Positions 1-6,659 of a stretch of DNA of 8,801 nt are shown here, one piece after another. Under the pieces are notes generated by a model. That model ran no database searches. It worked only from the letters and a program-made list of their open reading frames with translations, and was not told where the DNA came from. The stretch is taken from contig JAFADX010000363.1 of NCBI GenBank assembly GCA_023424475.1, forward strand, positions 1 through 8,801, written 5' to 3'. The stretch is from Pseudomonadota bacterium. GTDB taxonomy: Bacteria > Pseudomonadota > Alphaproteobacteria > Acetobacterales > Acetobacteraceae. The position numbers and the translations under genes were made by a program. How positions within the stretch are numbered: the first letter of the stretch is position 1; every line of letters begins with the position of its first letter.

Positions 1-132
1 CCCCGATTGCCTTCCGGCGCGCACACAACCCGCACGCGGGCGCGCGCGCCGCGCCGCCGCCCGGCCCGCCTCGCGGCCAACCGGGCCACCGGCGCATCCC
101 CCGAACATCCCGAACGACGAAAGGAACCCCGC
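1..132. other. GC-rich leader upstream of capsid gene, no supportable gene
   Basis: This stretch is almost pure G/C with alternating CG runs, for example the palindrome GGCGCGCGCGCC at about 38-50. None of the three forward frames has a stop codon here, so the end of an upstream gene (a scaffold would be expected from T7 gene order) cannot be located. It would have to stop either before position 1 or inside the capsid gene. The in-frame extension of the capsid frame is Arg/Pro/Ala-rich and does not look like capsid sequence. The only clear signal is a Shine-Dalgarno-like AAGGA at 121-125 serving the capsid start at 133. Confidence 0.5.
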
Positions 133-966
133 ATGTCGGGCACCATCGAGCAGGCCTTCGTGAAGCAGTTCGAGGCCGAGGTCGCTGAGGCCTATCAGCG
201 CCAGGGCAGCAAGCTGCGCCCCACCGTGCGCTCCAAGTCGAACGTCAAGGGCGCCTCGACCATCTTCCCGCGCATCGGCAAGGGCACCGCGGCGGCCAAG
301 GCGCGCAACGGCGTCGTGCCGGTGATGAACCTCGAATTCTCCAACGCCGAGTGCTTCCTGCAGGACTACTATGCCGGCGAGTGGATCGACCGCCTCGACG
401 AGATCAAGACCAACATCGACGAGCGCACGGTCATCGCCAATGCCGGCGCCTATGCGCTCGGCCGCAAGACCGATGAGCTGATCATCGCCGCCCTCGACAC
501 CGCGACGCAGGAAGCGACCGGCACCGGCACCGGCCTGGCCGACACCGACGGCCTGACCAGGCCGAAGGTGCTGATGGCCTTCGAGATGCTCGGCGCCGCC
601 GATGTTCCCGACGATGGCAACCGCTTCGCCGTGGTCGGCTGGAAGCAGTGGTCGGAGCTGTTGCAGATCGAGGAATTCGCCTCCGCCGAATATGTCGGCG
701 ACGACGCGCTTCCCTGGAAGGGGACGCAGGCGAAGCGCTGGCTCGGCGCGACCTGGATGCCGCATTCCGGCCTGACCAAGGCGGGCGTGCTCCGCTACTG
801 CTACTTCTACCACAGGACCGCGGTCGGCCACGCGGTGGCGAGCGAGGTCGTCACCGACATCACCTGGCACGGCGACCGCGCCGCGCACTTCGTGAACAAC
901 ATGATGTCGCAGGGCGCGGTGATGATCGATGCCAGCGGCGTCGTGCGGATGCGCGCGAAGGAATGA
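133..966 (+). CDS. Phage major capsid protein (T7-like podovirus type)
   Basis: The gene encodes a 277-residue structural protein expected to form the icosahedral head. The ATG at 133 is chosen because AAGGA lies 7 bases upstream (121-125) and the family-like sequence begins there, with MSGTIEQAFVKQFEAEV at residues 1-17 followed by AYQRQGSKLRPTVR. Other segments typical of this capsid family are NVKGASTIFPRIGKGTA (about 37-53), the QDYYAGEWIDRLDE segment (about 77-90) and NAGAYALGRKTDELIIAALD (about 104-123). No signal peptide or membrane segment is seen, as expected for a virion protein. It is shorter than T7 gp10A (about 345 residues) but normal for the shorter capsids of alphaproteobacterial podovirus-type prophages. 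It is the first recognisable gene of the late cluster and is followed by a 167-base spacer carrying strong secondary structure, which may set capsid expression apart from the tail genes. The assignment is by remembered family resemblance. The HK97-type fold is inferred. Confidence 0.9.
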   Translation: MSGTIEQAFVKQFEAEVAEAYQRQGSKLRPTVRSKSNVKGASTIFPRIGKGTAAAKARNGVVPVMNLEFSNAECFLQDYYAGEWIDRLDEIKTNIDERTVIANAGAYALGRKTDELIIAALDTATQEATGTGTGLADTDGLTRPKVLMAFEMLGAADVPDDGNRFAVVGWKQWSELLQIEEFASAEYVGDDALPWKGTQAKRWLGATWMPHSGLTKAGVLRYCYFYHRTAVGHAVASEVVTDITWHGDRAAHFVNNMMSQGAVMIDASGVVRMRAKE

Positions 967-972
967 GTGAAT

Positions 973-996
973 GGGGGAGAAGAGAACTTCTCCCCC
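973..996 (+). terminator. Perfect 10-bp hairpin just after the capsid gene; possible leaky terminator or RNA-processing hairpin
   Basis: GGGGGAGAAG (973-982) and CTTCTCCCCC (987-996) are perfect reverse complements separated by the loop AGAA. The hairpin begins 7 bases after the capsid stop codon. The only T-run, six T at 1013-1018, lies 16 bases beyond the stem, so this is not a canonical intrinsic terminator. T7 has its Tphi terminator in exactly this place, right after the capsid gene. Function as a partial terminator or 3'-stabilising hairpin is inferred from position and stem strength. It competes for the same bases with the larger palindrome at 984-1089. Confidence 0.4.
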
Positions 997-1089
997 CATA
1001 CCCCCCTCAATCTTTTTTGGAATCCGGCGCCGGCCTTCGCGGCCAGTCTCCAGATGGCAAAGAAGGTTGGGGGGCTTGGGGGGAAGTTC
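984..1089. repeat. 106-base imperfect palindrome with G/C tracts (REP/MITE-like intergenic element)
   Basis: The left arm begins GAACTTCTCCCCCC and continues through a C-tract to TCTTTTTTGG (ends 1020). The reverse complement of the right arm (1057-1089) begins GAACTTCCCCCC and continues through a C-tract to CTTCTTTGC. With a few one-base gaps the arms agree at most positions over about 34 bases. The middle holds GGCC TTCGC GGCC (1032-1044), so the whole stretch can fold as one long hairpin centred near 1037. All frames through it are low-complexity Gly/Pro-rich peptides, so it is not a real gene. Such long palindromes with G-tracts resemble dispersed host intergenic repeats. Whether this one is repeated elsewhere cannot be seen from the window. 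Confidence 0.6.
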
Positions 1090-1098
1090 CCTTCCCCC
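1079..1098 (+). other. Second G/C-tract hairpin upstream of the tail adaptor gene
   Basis: GGGGGAAG (1079-1086) and CTTCCCCC (1091-1098) pair perfectly around the loop TTCC. It shares its left strand with the right arm of the larger palindrome, so the two foldings are mutually exclusive. It ends about 20 bases before the GGAGG ribosome binding site (1120-1124) of the next gene and is followed by a pyrimidine-rich stretch (CTTCCTTTTCCC). It could be a structural element of the tail-gene leader or simply a by-product of the G/C tracts. Confidence 0.35.
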
Positions 1099-1133
1099 GT
1101 CTTCCTTTTCCCGTTCGTTGGAGGTCTTCCCCG

Positions 1134-1703
1134 ATGGCGCTCTCCGCCCTCGCGCTCTGCTCGCGCGCGTTGCTCAAGATCGGCGCGCAGCCGGTCGCCT
1201 CGCTCGACGAAGGGACGGCCGAGGCCGAGGTCGCGGCCAATCTCTATCCCGGCATTCGCGACATGCTGCTGTCGGTCCATCCCTGGTCCTTCGCGACGGC
1301 GCAGGCCGCACTGGGGCGGCTTGCCGCCGTGCCGCGCGCCGATTTTGCCAACGCCTTCCAACTGCCGGGCGGCTTCCTGCGCGCGCTGTCGGCCGGCACC
1401 GCCGGGCGGGCGCGCGGCATCGTCTATCGGCTGCAGGAGGATCGGCTGTTCACCGATGCCGAGGAGGTCGCGCTGACCTACGTCTTCCGTCCCGACGAGA
1501 GCGCCTTCCCGCCCTACTTCGCCTCGGTGCTGGTGGCGCGCCTTGCGGCCGAGTTCTGCATCCCCCTGACCGAGAACTCCTCCCGCGCCGAGATGCTGCA
1601 CCGACTGGCCGAGGCCGAGCTGCGCCAGGCGCGCCAGGCCGACAGCCAGCAGGCGAGCGCGCGGGTGCTCGAGGGCTTCTCCCTCATCGACGTGCGGGGC
1701 TGA
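1134..1703 (+). CDS. Tail tubular protein A-like head-tail adaptor (T7 gp11-like)
   Basis: This 189-residue protein is expected to form the ring that joins the portal to the tail nozzle in the assembled virion. The ATG at 1134 is supported by GGAGG at 1120-1124, 9 bases upstream. The N-terminal part shows the family pattern: an N-terminal helix with CSRALLKIGAQPVASLDEGT (about 9-28), then NLYPGIRDMLLSVHPWSFA (about 37-55), comparable to the 'YP-x-R-x-LL-x-x-HPW-F' pattern of gp11-like proteins. The later segments LTYVFRPDESAFPPYFASVL (about 116-135), ARLAAEFCIPLTENSSRAEM and the ADSQQASAR tail are also typical. T7 gp11 is about 196 residues, so the length fits. It ends three bases before the nozzle gene, the usual gp11-gp12 pairing, and the two are probably translationally coupled. 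No membrane segment or enzymatic motif is present. Function is by family resemblance and synteny. Confidence 0.87.
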   Translation: MALSALALCSRALLKIGAQPVASLDEGTAEAEVAANLYPGIRDMLLSVHPWSFATAQAALGRLAAVPRADFANAFQLPGGFLRALSAGTAGRARGIVYRLQEDRLFTDAEEVALTYVFRPDESAFPPYFASVLVARLAAEFCIPLTENSSRAEMLHRLAEAELRQARQADSQQASARVLEGFSLIDVRG

Positions 1704-1706
1704 CCC

Positions 1707-3584
1707 ATGCCTGCCGTCAAGCGTGCCAAGACATCCTTCGCCGCCGGGGAACTGGCGCCCGAACTGCTCGGGCGCGGCGACCTGCGCGCCTTCGAGAACG
1801 GGGCGCGGCGGCTGCGCAACGTCTTCATCCAGCCGACCGGCGGGGTGACGCGCCGCCCGGGCCTGCGCCACGTCATGCCGCTGCCGGGGCCCGCGCGCCT
1901 CATCGCCTTCGAATTCAACACCGAGCAGACCTACCTGATGGTGCTGACCGCGGGGGTGCTGCGGGTGTTCCGGGGCGATGCCGTCGTCGCAACACTCGCT
2001 GGCCCGTGGACCGCGGCGATGCTGCCGCAGATCGGCTTCACCCAGAGCGCCGATACGCTGCTGCTGACGCATCCCGACATGGCGCCGCAGCGCGTGACAC
2101 GCACGACGGGGGGCTGGACGATCGCGCCCTGGTCTTTCGTTGTGGAGCCCTTCTTCCGCTTCGCGGATGCGGCGATGACGCTGCAGGCGACGGGAACCAG
2201 CGGGACGGTCACGCTCTTCACCAGCGCGACGTTCTTTCAACCGGGGCATGTCGGCGCGCGGCTGCGCATCGCAGGGAAGCGGTTGCTGGTGACGGCGCTG
2301 CAGACCGCGCAGCAGGCGAGCGCCGCGGTCGAGGACGAACTGTCCGTCACGGGCCCGACCGCGGACTGGGACGAGGCCGCCTTCAGCGCCGCGCGCGGCT
2401 GGCCCGTGAGTTGCGGGTTCCATCAGGAACGCCTGGTCATCGGCGGGTCGCGTGACCTGCCGAACCGGCTTTGGCTGTCGCGCACGGGGGATCTTTTCAA
2501 CTTCGACGCAGGCACCGGGCTGGACGACGAGGCGATCGAGTTCGGCCTGGTCTCGGACCAGGTGAACGCGATCCGCGGCCTCTTCTCGGGCCGGCATCTG
2601 CAGGTCTTCACCTCCGGCGCCGAGTGGATGGTCAGCGGCGATCCGCTGACGCCCGCGAACATCCAGCTGAACCGTCAGACGCGCGTGGGCGCGCCGGTGG
2701 ACCGGCTGATGCCGCCGGTGGACGTGGATGGATCGACCGTCTTCGTCGCGCGCGGCGGGCAGGGCGTCCACGAATTCGCCTATACCGACGTGAGCCAGAC
2801 CTATCAGGCGAACGACCTTGCGATCCTCGCGCGGCACATCGTCGCGACGCCGGTGTCGATCGCCTATGACCAGGGCGCGCGTCTGCTGCATCTGGTCATG
2901 GCGGACGGGTCGATCGGCACGCTGACGATCTACCGCGCCGAACAGGTCACCGCCTGGACGCGGCAGGAGACCGACGGCGCCTTCCGCGCCGTGGCCGAGA
3001 GCGAGGGCGTCGTCTGGGCCGTGACGGAACGCGGCGGGGCCTTCGCGCTGGAACGCTTCGACGCGGCGCTCGGCCTCGATGCCGCGCTGACCGGGGCCGC
3101 GGCGGCACCGCAGGACCAATGGAGCGGGCTCGGGCACCTCGAAGGCCGCAGTGTCGGCGTGCTCGCCGATGGTGCCCCACGCGCGGCGGCGAGGGTGCTC
3201 GACGGCTCGGTGAGGCTCGATGAGCCGGCGTCCTCGGTGCAGGTGGGTCTTGCCTTCCGGCACGAGATCGCGCCGCTGCCGCCCGACCTCATCTCGGCGA
3301 GCGCGGTGGCGACCGGGCCGTTGCGCCTCGTTGCCGTGACCTTTCGCCTGCTCGCCACGCCGGCGCTCGCCGTCGATCTCGGGCGCGGAGCGGAACCGCT
3401 CTCCTTCCGCCGGCTCGACACGCCGGTGCTGGATGCGGCGCCCGCGCCCTTCACCGGCGACGTCACGCTGCGCGGCCTCGGCTGGCGGCGCGACCGGCTG
3501 CGGCCGCTCTGGCGCATCGAGGGCGATGTGCCGCTGCCGATGACCCTGCTTTCCGTCACCACCGAGATCAGGATGACCGATTGA
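1707..3584 (+). CDS. Tail tubular protein B-like nozzle / phage stabilisation protein (T7 gp12-like)
   Basis: This 625-residue protein is expected to form the hexameric tail nozzle that carries the fibres and closes the DNA channel. The N-terminus carries the hallmark 'FAAGELAPELLGRGDL...N...RNVFIQPTGGVTRRPG' region (about residues 11-51). The mid-region has GWPVSCGFHQERLVIGGSRD (about 231-250), followed by the LPNRLWLSRTGDLFNF segment, and then GLVSDQVNAIRGLFSGRHLQ (about 280-299) and VFVARGGQGVHEF (about 346-358). These are recurrent segments of nozzle proteins in podovirus-type prophages. The rest is beta-rich and without catalytic motifs. T7 gp12 is about 794 residues, so this is a compact version. 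The start at 1707 lies three bases after the preceding stop (TGACCCATG). No strong Shine-Dalgarno is seen, which suggests coupling to the adaptor gene. Its stop TGA (3582-3584) shares its last A with the next ATG. Confidence 0.93.
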   Translation: MPAVKRAKTSFAAGELAPELLGRGDLRAFENGARRLRNVFIQPTGGVTRRPGLRHVMPLPGPARLIAFEFNTEQTYLMVLTAGVLRVFRGDAVVATLAGPWTAAMLPQIGFTQSADTLLLTHPDMAPQRVTRTTGGWTIAPWSFVVEPFFRFADAAMTLQATGTSGTVTLFTSATFFQPGHVGARLRIAGKRLLVTALQTAQQASAAVEDELSVTGPTADWDEAAFSAARGWPVSCGFHQERLVIGGSRDLPNRLWLSRTGDLFNFDAGTGLDDEAIEFGLVSDQVNAIRGLFSGRHLQVFTSGAEWMVSGDPLTPANIQLNRQTRVGAPVDRLMPPVDVDGSTVFVARGGQGVHEFAYTDVSQTYQANDLAILARHIVATPVSIAYDQGARLLHLVMADGSIGTLTIYRAEQVTAWTRQETDGAFRAVAESEGVVWAVTERGGAFALERFDAALGLDAALTGAAAAPQDQWSGLGHLEGRSVGVLADGAPRAAARVLDGSVRLDEPASSVQVGLAFRHEIAPLPPDLISASAVATGPLRLVAVTFRLLATPALAVDLGRGAEPLSFRRLDTPVLDAAPAPFTGDVTLRGLGWRRDRLRPLWRIEGDVPLPMTLLSVTTEIRMTD

Positions 3585-4024
3585 TGGCCCAGCTCGCCTC
3601 ACTCGCCTCGCTCGCCGGGGCGGGCCTTACCGTCTACGGCCAGGTCCGGCAGGCCCAGCAGCAGAAGGTCGCCGCGCGGGTGCAGCAGGAGAACCTGCGC
3701 CAGCAGCAGGCAGCCCGGCAGGTCCAGGCCGATGCGCAACTCGCGGCGAAGTCGCGCGAACGCCAGGACACGCTGGCGCGCACGCTCGCCGCGGCGCGGG
3801 CACGGTTCGGTGCCGCCGGCGTCTCGCCCGACGAAGGCTCCGCCGCCGCGCTCGCGGCCGGCCTCAAGACGGATGCAGCCCAGGATAACGCCGGGGAATC
3901 TGTGATCATGGGCGCGCGGCTCGCCGCCGGACGGCGGTCGCTGCTCGCGCCGGATGGCAGCATCAACGCCTTCCTGCGCGCCGGGCAGACGCTCGGCGGC
4001 ACCGTGCGCAACCTGCTCGACTGA
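3584..4024 (+). CDS. Small Gln/Ala-rich protein in the internal virion (ejection) protein slot, possibly gp14-like
   Basis: This is a 146-residue protein starting at the ATG of the TGATG stop/start overlap with the nozzle gene. The N-terminus is weakly hydrophobic (LASLASLAGAGLTVYG, about 4-19). It is followed by a long Gln/Ala/Arg-rich helix (about 20-75), probably a coiled coil, and then RARFGAAGVSPDEGSAAA (about 72-89). The C-terminus contains APDGSINAFLRAGQTLGGT. A Gln-rich helix followed by 'ARFGAAGV(S/D)P..GS' is a pattern I associate with small virion proteins of the T7 gp14 class, which enter the host envelope during DNA ejection. Position after the nozzle gene supports this. T7 gp14 is about 196 residues, so this one is short. 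It is the only gene between nozzle and fibre, with no gp15- or gp16-like protein present. Alternatively it could be a tail chaperone or unrelated minor virion protein. Confidence 0.68.
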   Translation: MAQLASLASLAGAGLTVYGQVRQAQQQKVAARVQQENLRQQQAARQVQADAQLAAKSRERQDTLARTLAAARARFGAAGVSPDEGSAAALAAGLKTDAAQDNAGESVIMGARLAAGRRSLLAPDGSINAFLRAGQTLGGTVRNLLD

Positions 4025-4068
4025 GACGCGGCGCCGCCGCTCCACCCCAAGACACACCGAGGATCCCG

Positions 4069-6348
4069 ATGGCCGAACACATCACGATCGGCGATGTCGC
4101 GCCGCGCGTGCAGTACGTCGCGGACGGCGTGCTGGCCGCGTTCACCTACCCCTTCCCGATCTTCGACGCGGCCGATCTCGAGATCCGCATCGACGGCGCG
4201 GTGCTGACCGGCGGCGCGACCATCTCCGGTGCCGGCGCCTCCGAGGGCGGCAGTGTCGTCTTCGACACGCCGCCCTCGGCCGGGGCGAAGGTGACGCTGC
4301 GCCGGCGGCTCGCCATCGCGCGCGCCACCGACTTCCAGAGCAACGGCGTGCTGCGTGCCCGCGCGCTGAACGACGAACTCGACTACCAGGTTGCCGCGCT
4401 CCAGCAGGTCGCCGACGATGTGGGCGGCGCCATGCGGCTCGACCCCGCGGATTCCGGCGGGCTGGTGCTGCCGCTGCGCGCCGCGCGGGCGAACCGGGTG
4501 CTGGGCTTCGATTCCACCGGCGACGTGACGGTGTTCGACCGAGGCACGGGGATGCTCGGCGTGCCCTTTCCGGGCGGCATCCCGCGGAGCGTCGAGGACA
4601 AGCTCGCCGAGCGCCTGACCGCGCGCGACTTCGGCGCGACGGGTGACGGCGTCACCGATGACGGACCCGCGCTTTCCGCCGCGATGGCCGCGGCCGCCGC
4701 CTCCGGCAAGACGCTCGAGATCGGGGAGGGGACCTTCCGCACTACCCAGCCCCTGGTGCTCGGCGGCGGTGCGGCGGGGCTCGCGATGCACGGCGCCATC
4801 CTCTACGACGGGCCGGGCGGGCAGGCGGCGCTGACGCTCGGCGACGGCGCGGCGGTGCGCAACGCCGCCAAGCGCTACGAAGGCCTGCGCGTGTTGCGCG
4901 CGAGCCTCTCGGACTGGGAGGACGAGGCCGATATCGGCCTGGTGATGCGCAACCTCGATGCCTCCTTCGTCGAGATCCGCCAGATCGAAGGCTTCACCAT
5001 CGGCATCCGCACGGCCGGCGTTGAGCGCGGCTTCGAGGACACGACGATCCTGCTCGGCCGCATCGTGAACAATCGCATCGGCCTCGATGTCCGCACCGAG
5101 ACGGCGGCCGCCTGGAACACCTCCGTGCGCTACTACGGCGGGCATTTCGCGATGGGCTCCTCGGTCCATCCGGACAAGGATCGCTTCGGCGTGCGGCTCT
5201 CCGCCGCGCCCGGCGCCTATGTCGCGCACAACCGGCATCTGTTCGACGGACCGGGCTTCGAATTGCAGGCGCGGGACCGCCCGATCGCCGGCATTCCCTT
5301 CCTGATCGAGGTGAACAGCCGTTCGGTCTGGGCACGCGCCGTCCGCATGGAAGGCTGCAGCCCCCATGTCGCGCGCCATACCGCCGGCGCGCAGGACCAT
5401 GTCTATGAGGTCGCCTGGGCGAGCCAGGGCTACCTGGTCGAGATCGACTATCCCGACACCGCCACGCGCACCGGCTCGGTCGTCCGCGCGACGCACCAGG
5501 CAGCCGCCTTCCGCGAAGCGACGCGGGAGGTCGGCGCGGTGCCGAACCTGCGTGCCGCGCGCATCCGGTGGTCGAACACCGAATGGGGTTTCGAGAAACT
5601 CGCCTGCCTGTCGTCCAACGTCTCGGGCCCGGCCGCGACGCTCGCCGACTTCGCCTTTCCCGCATTGGCGTCCTATTCCTTCACTGATGGCGGGGTGATG
5701 CTCACCGGCGGGCGCGGGCTCGGCTTCGTGGTGGATGCGCGGGGCTGCCGCGAATTCGCCCTTGCGGTGGATGCCGATGCGCCGCGGCTCGTCGTCATGT
5801 GCTTCGACGCCGGGCGCAACCTGCTCGAGGATGCGGGGGCGCCGCGGGCGCGCGCCTCGGGCCAGACCCTCGTCTGGAACCCGGCGGCGCACTGGTATCA
5901 GAGTTCCGCCGACATGTCGGATGCGACGCTGACCCGCCCGCAGGTGGTGCGCCTGGCGCCCGAGGCCGCTTACGCCATCATCGGCGTCGCGCGCATCGGC
6001 AGCGACTACGAGCTGCGCTCGATGCGCCTCGCCTGCGATCCGCTCTTCGCGCCGACGCTGCTCTACGGCCAGCCCAGCCTGCCGCACGGCGTGCGGGACC
6101 TGGTGGCCGAGGCGGCCTGGGATCCGCCTTCCATCGCGGCGGGCGGCACGGCGGTGGTGAACGTCACCATCCCCGGCGCACGGCCGGGCGACTTCGCCTC
6201 GGCGGCCTTCTCGCTCGCCACCTCCGGCCTCGTCTTCATGGCCCAGGTCGGCGCAGCCGACGTCGTGAGCGTCACCGCCTGGAACAGGACGGGCGTGGCG
6301 ATCGACCTCGGCGCCGGCACCGTCCGCGCGCGCGTGGTGAAGACGTGA
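4069..6348 (+). CDS. Tail fibre / tailspike with T7-gp17-like N-terminus and pectate-lyase-type beta-helix
   Basis: This 759-residue receptor-binding protein probably recognises, and perhaps degrades, a host surface polysaccharide. GAGGA (4059-4063) lies 5 bases before the ATG. The N-terminal attachment region shows IGDVAPRVQYVADGVLAAFT (about 7-26) and then YPFPIFD, the signature of T7-tail-fibre-like anchor domains that bind the nozzle. LNDELDYQVAALQQVADDVG (about 102-121) is the usual following helix. At residues 187-198, DFGATGDGVTDD matches the opening of the pectate-lyase_3 / right-handed beta-helix family. The middle (about 200-540) is repetitive beta-type sequence. The last ~75 residues, starting AWDPPSIAAGG at 683, look like a small separate C-terminal module seen on various phage fibres. 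Enzymatic activity is inferred, as the catalytic acidic residues cannot be assigned by eye. The stop overlaps the next gene's GTG start. Confidence 0.92.
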   Translation: MAEHITIGDVAPRVQYVADGVLAAFTYPFPIFDAADLEIRIDGAVLTGGATISGAGASEGGSVVFDTPPSAGAKVTLRRRLAIARATDFQSNGVLRARALNDELDYQVAALQQVADDVGGAMRLDPADSGGLVLPLRAARANRVLGFDSTGDVTVFDRGTGMLGVPFPGGIPRSVEDKLAERLTARDFGATGDGVTDDGPALSAAMAAAAASGKTLEIGEGTFRTTQPLVLGGGAAGLAMHGAILYDGPGGQAALTLGDGAAVRNAAKRYEGLRVLRASLSDWEDEADIGLVMRNLDASFVEIRQIEGFTIGIRTAGVERGFEDTTILLGRIVNNRIGLDVRTETAAAWNTSVRYYGGHFAMGSSVHPDKDRFGVRLSAAPGAYVAHNRHLFDGPGFELQARDRPIAGIPFLIEVNSRSVWARAVRMEGCSPHVARHTAGAQDHVYEVAWASQGYLVEIDYPDTATRTGSVVRATHQAAAFREATREVGAVPNLRAARIRWSNTEWGFEKLACLSSNVSGPAATLADFAFPALASYSFTDGGVMLTGGRGLGFVVDARGCREFALAVDADAPRLVVMCFDAGRNLLEDAGAPRARASGQTLVWNPAAHWYQSSADMSDATLTRPQVVRLAPEAAYAIIGVARIGSDYELRSMRLACDPLFAPTLLYGQPSLPHGVRDLVAEAAWDPPSIAAGGTAVVNVTIPGARPGDFASAAFSLATSGLVFMAQVGAADVVSVTAWNRTGVAIDLGAGTVRARVVKT

Positions 6349-6659
6349 AGGGGCGGCGCGAGGTCGCGCTGCCCGCACCCGATCTCCGCGGCGCCGTGAA
6401 CCTCGTCATGGAGGACTACCTACGCTTCCTCCACGCCGGGCCCGAGCCCGGCACCGGCGACGACGCCAAGGCCTTCGCCGGTCATCACGCCGCCTGCCGC
6501 GCCGCCCTCGCGCATGTCGAGGCGCTGGTGAAGCTCGGCCGCGTGATGGGTGCGCAAGGCCCGGCGGCGGAAGACGCCGCGACCATCCTGGTGGAGGCAC
6601 GCCAGGCCATCGCAGCCTTCCCTGAGGAGGACCCGCATGGGGAAGAGGAGCAATGCTGA
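6345..6659 (+). CDS. Small protein immediately upstream of terL; candidate small terminase subunit
   Basis: This 104-residue protein probably starts at the GTG in the GTGA overlap with the fibre stop (6345-6348), preceded by a weak GGTGAAG. Later in-frame starts are GTG 6396 and ATG 6408, neither with a clear Shine-Dalgarno. The product is mostly helical and acidic towards the C-terminus. It has VNLVMEDYLRFLHAGPEPGT (about 18-37), HHAACRAALAHVEALVKLGR (about 46-65) and a last helix AAEDAATILVEARQAIAAF (about 72-90). I do not recognise a named family. In T7 the small terminase (gp18, about 89 residues) lies between fibre and large terminase, so position, size and helical character make a small terminase the best guess. 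No DNA-binding helix-turn-helix is obvious. It overlaps the next gene by 23 bases and contains that gene's ribosome binding site. Confidence 0.72.
   Translation: MKGRREVALPAPDLRGAVNLVMEDYLRFLHAGPEPGTGDDAKAFAGHHAACRAALAHVEALVKLGRVMGAQGPAAEDAATILVEARQAIAAFPEEDPHGEEEQC
6624..6630 (+). promoter_or_regulatory. Strong ribosome binding site deciding the terL start
   Basis: GAGGAGG lies 6 bases before the ATG at 6637, inside the preceding gene. It selects this start over the in-frame upstream start at 6550, whose extra 29 residues are Arg/Pro-rich and unlike a terminase N-terminus. Confidence 0.75.

Noticed and set aside
7..132. N-terminal extension of the capsid protein from a TTG at position 7
   Set aside because: The extension is Arg/Pro-rich and unlike capsid sequence. 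AAGGA before the ATG at 133 and the conserved N-terminus place the start there.
967..1476. Small forward frame beginning in the post-capsid spacer (MNGGEENFSPHTP...)
   Set aside because: It is translated palindrome followed by an out-of-frame reading of the adaptor gene. There is no ribosome binding site or homologous pattern.
971..2455. A 494-codon forward frame starting just after the capsid stop
   Set aside because: It runs out of frame through the palindrome and the adaptor and nozzle genes, is Arg/Ala-rich, and has no family resemblance.
807..3602. A 931-codon open frame on the reverse strand across the capsid, adaptor and nozzle genes
   Set aside because: It is antisense to three well-recognised genes, its product is Arg/Gly/Pro/His-rich with no domain, and such frames are expected where forward codons almost never yield reverse stops in very GC-rich DNA.
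3634..6378. A 914-codon open frame on the reverse strand across the internal protein and fibre genes
   Set aside because: It is a shadow of the fibre gene with low-complexity composition and no recognisable motif.
6550..6636. Upstream start for the large terminase
   Set aside because: The extra residues are Arg/Pro-rich and lie within the preceding gene. A GAGGAGG site 6 bases before 6637 marks the real start.
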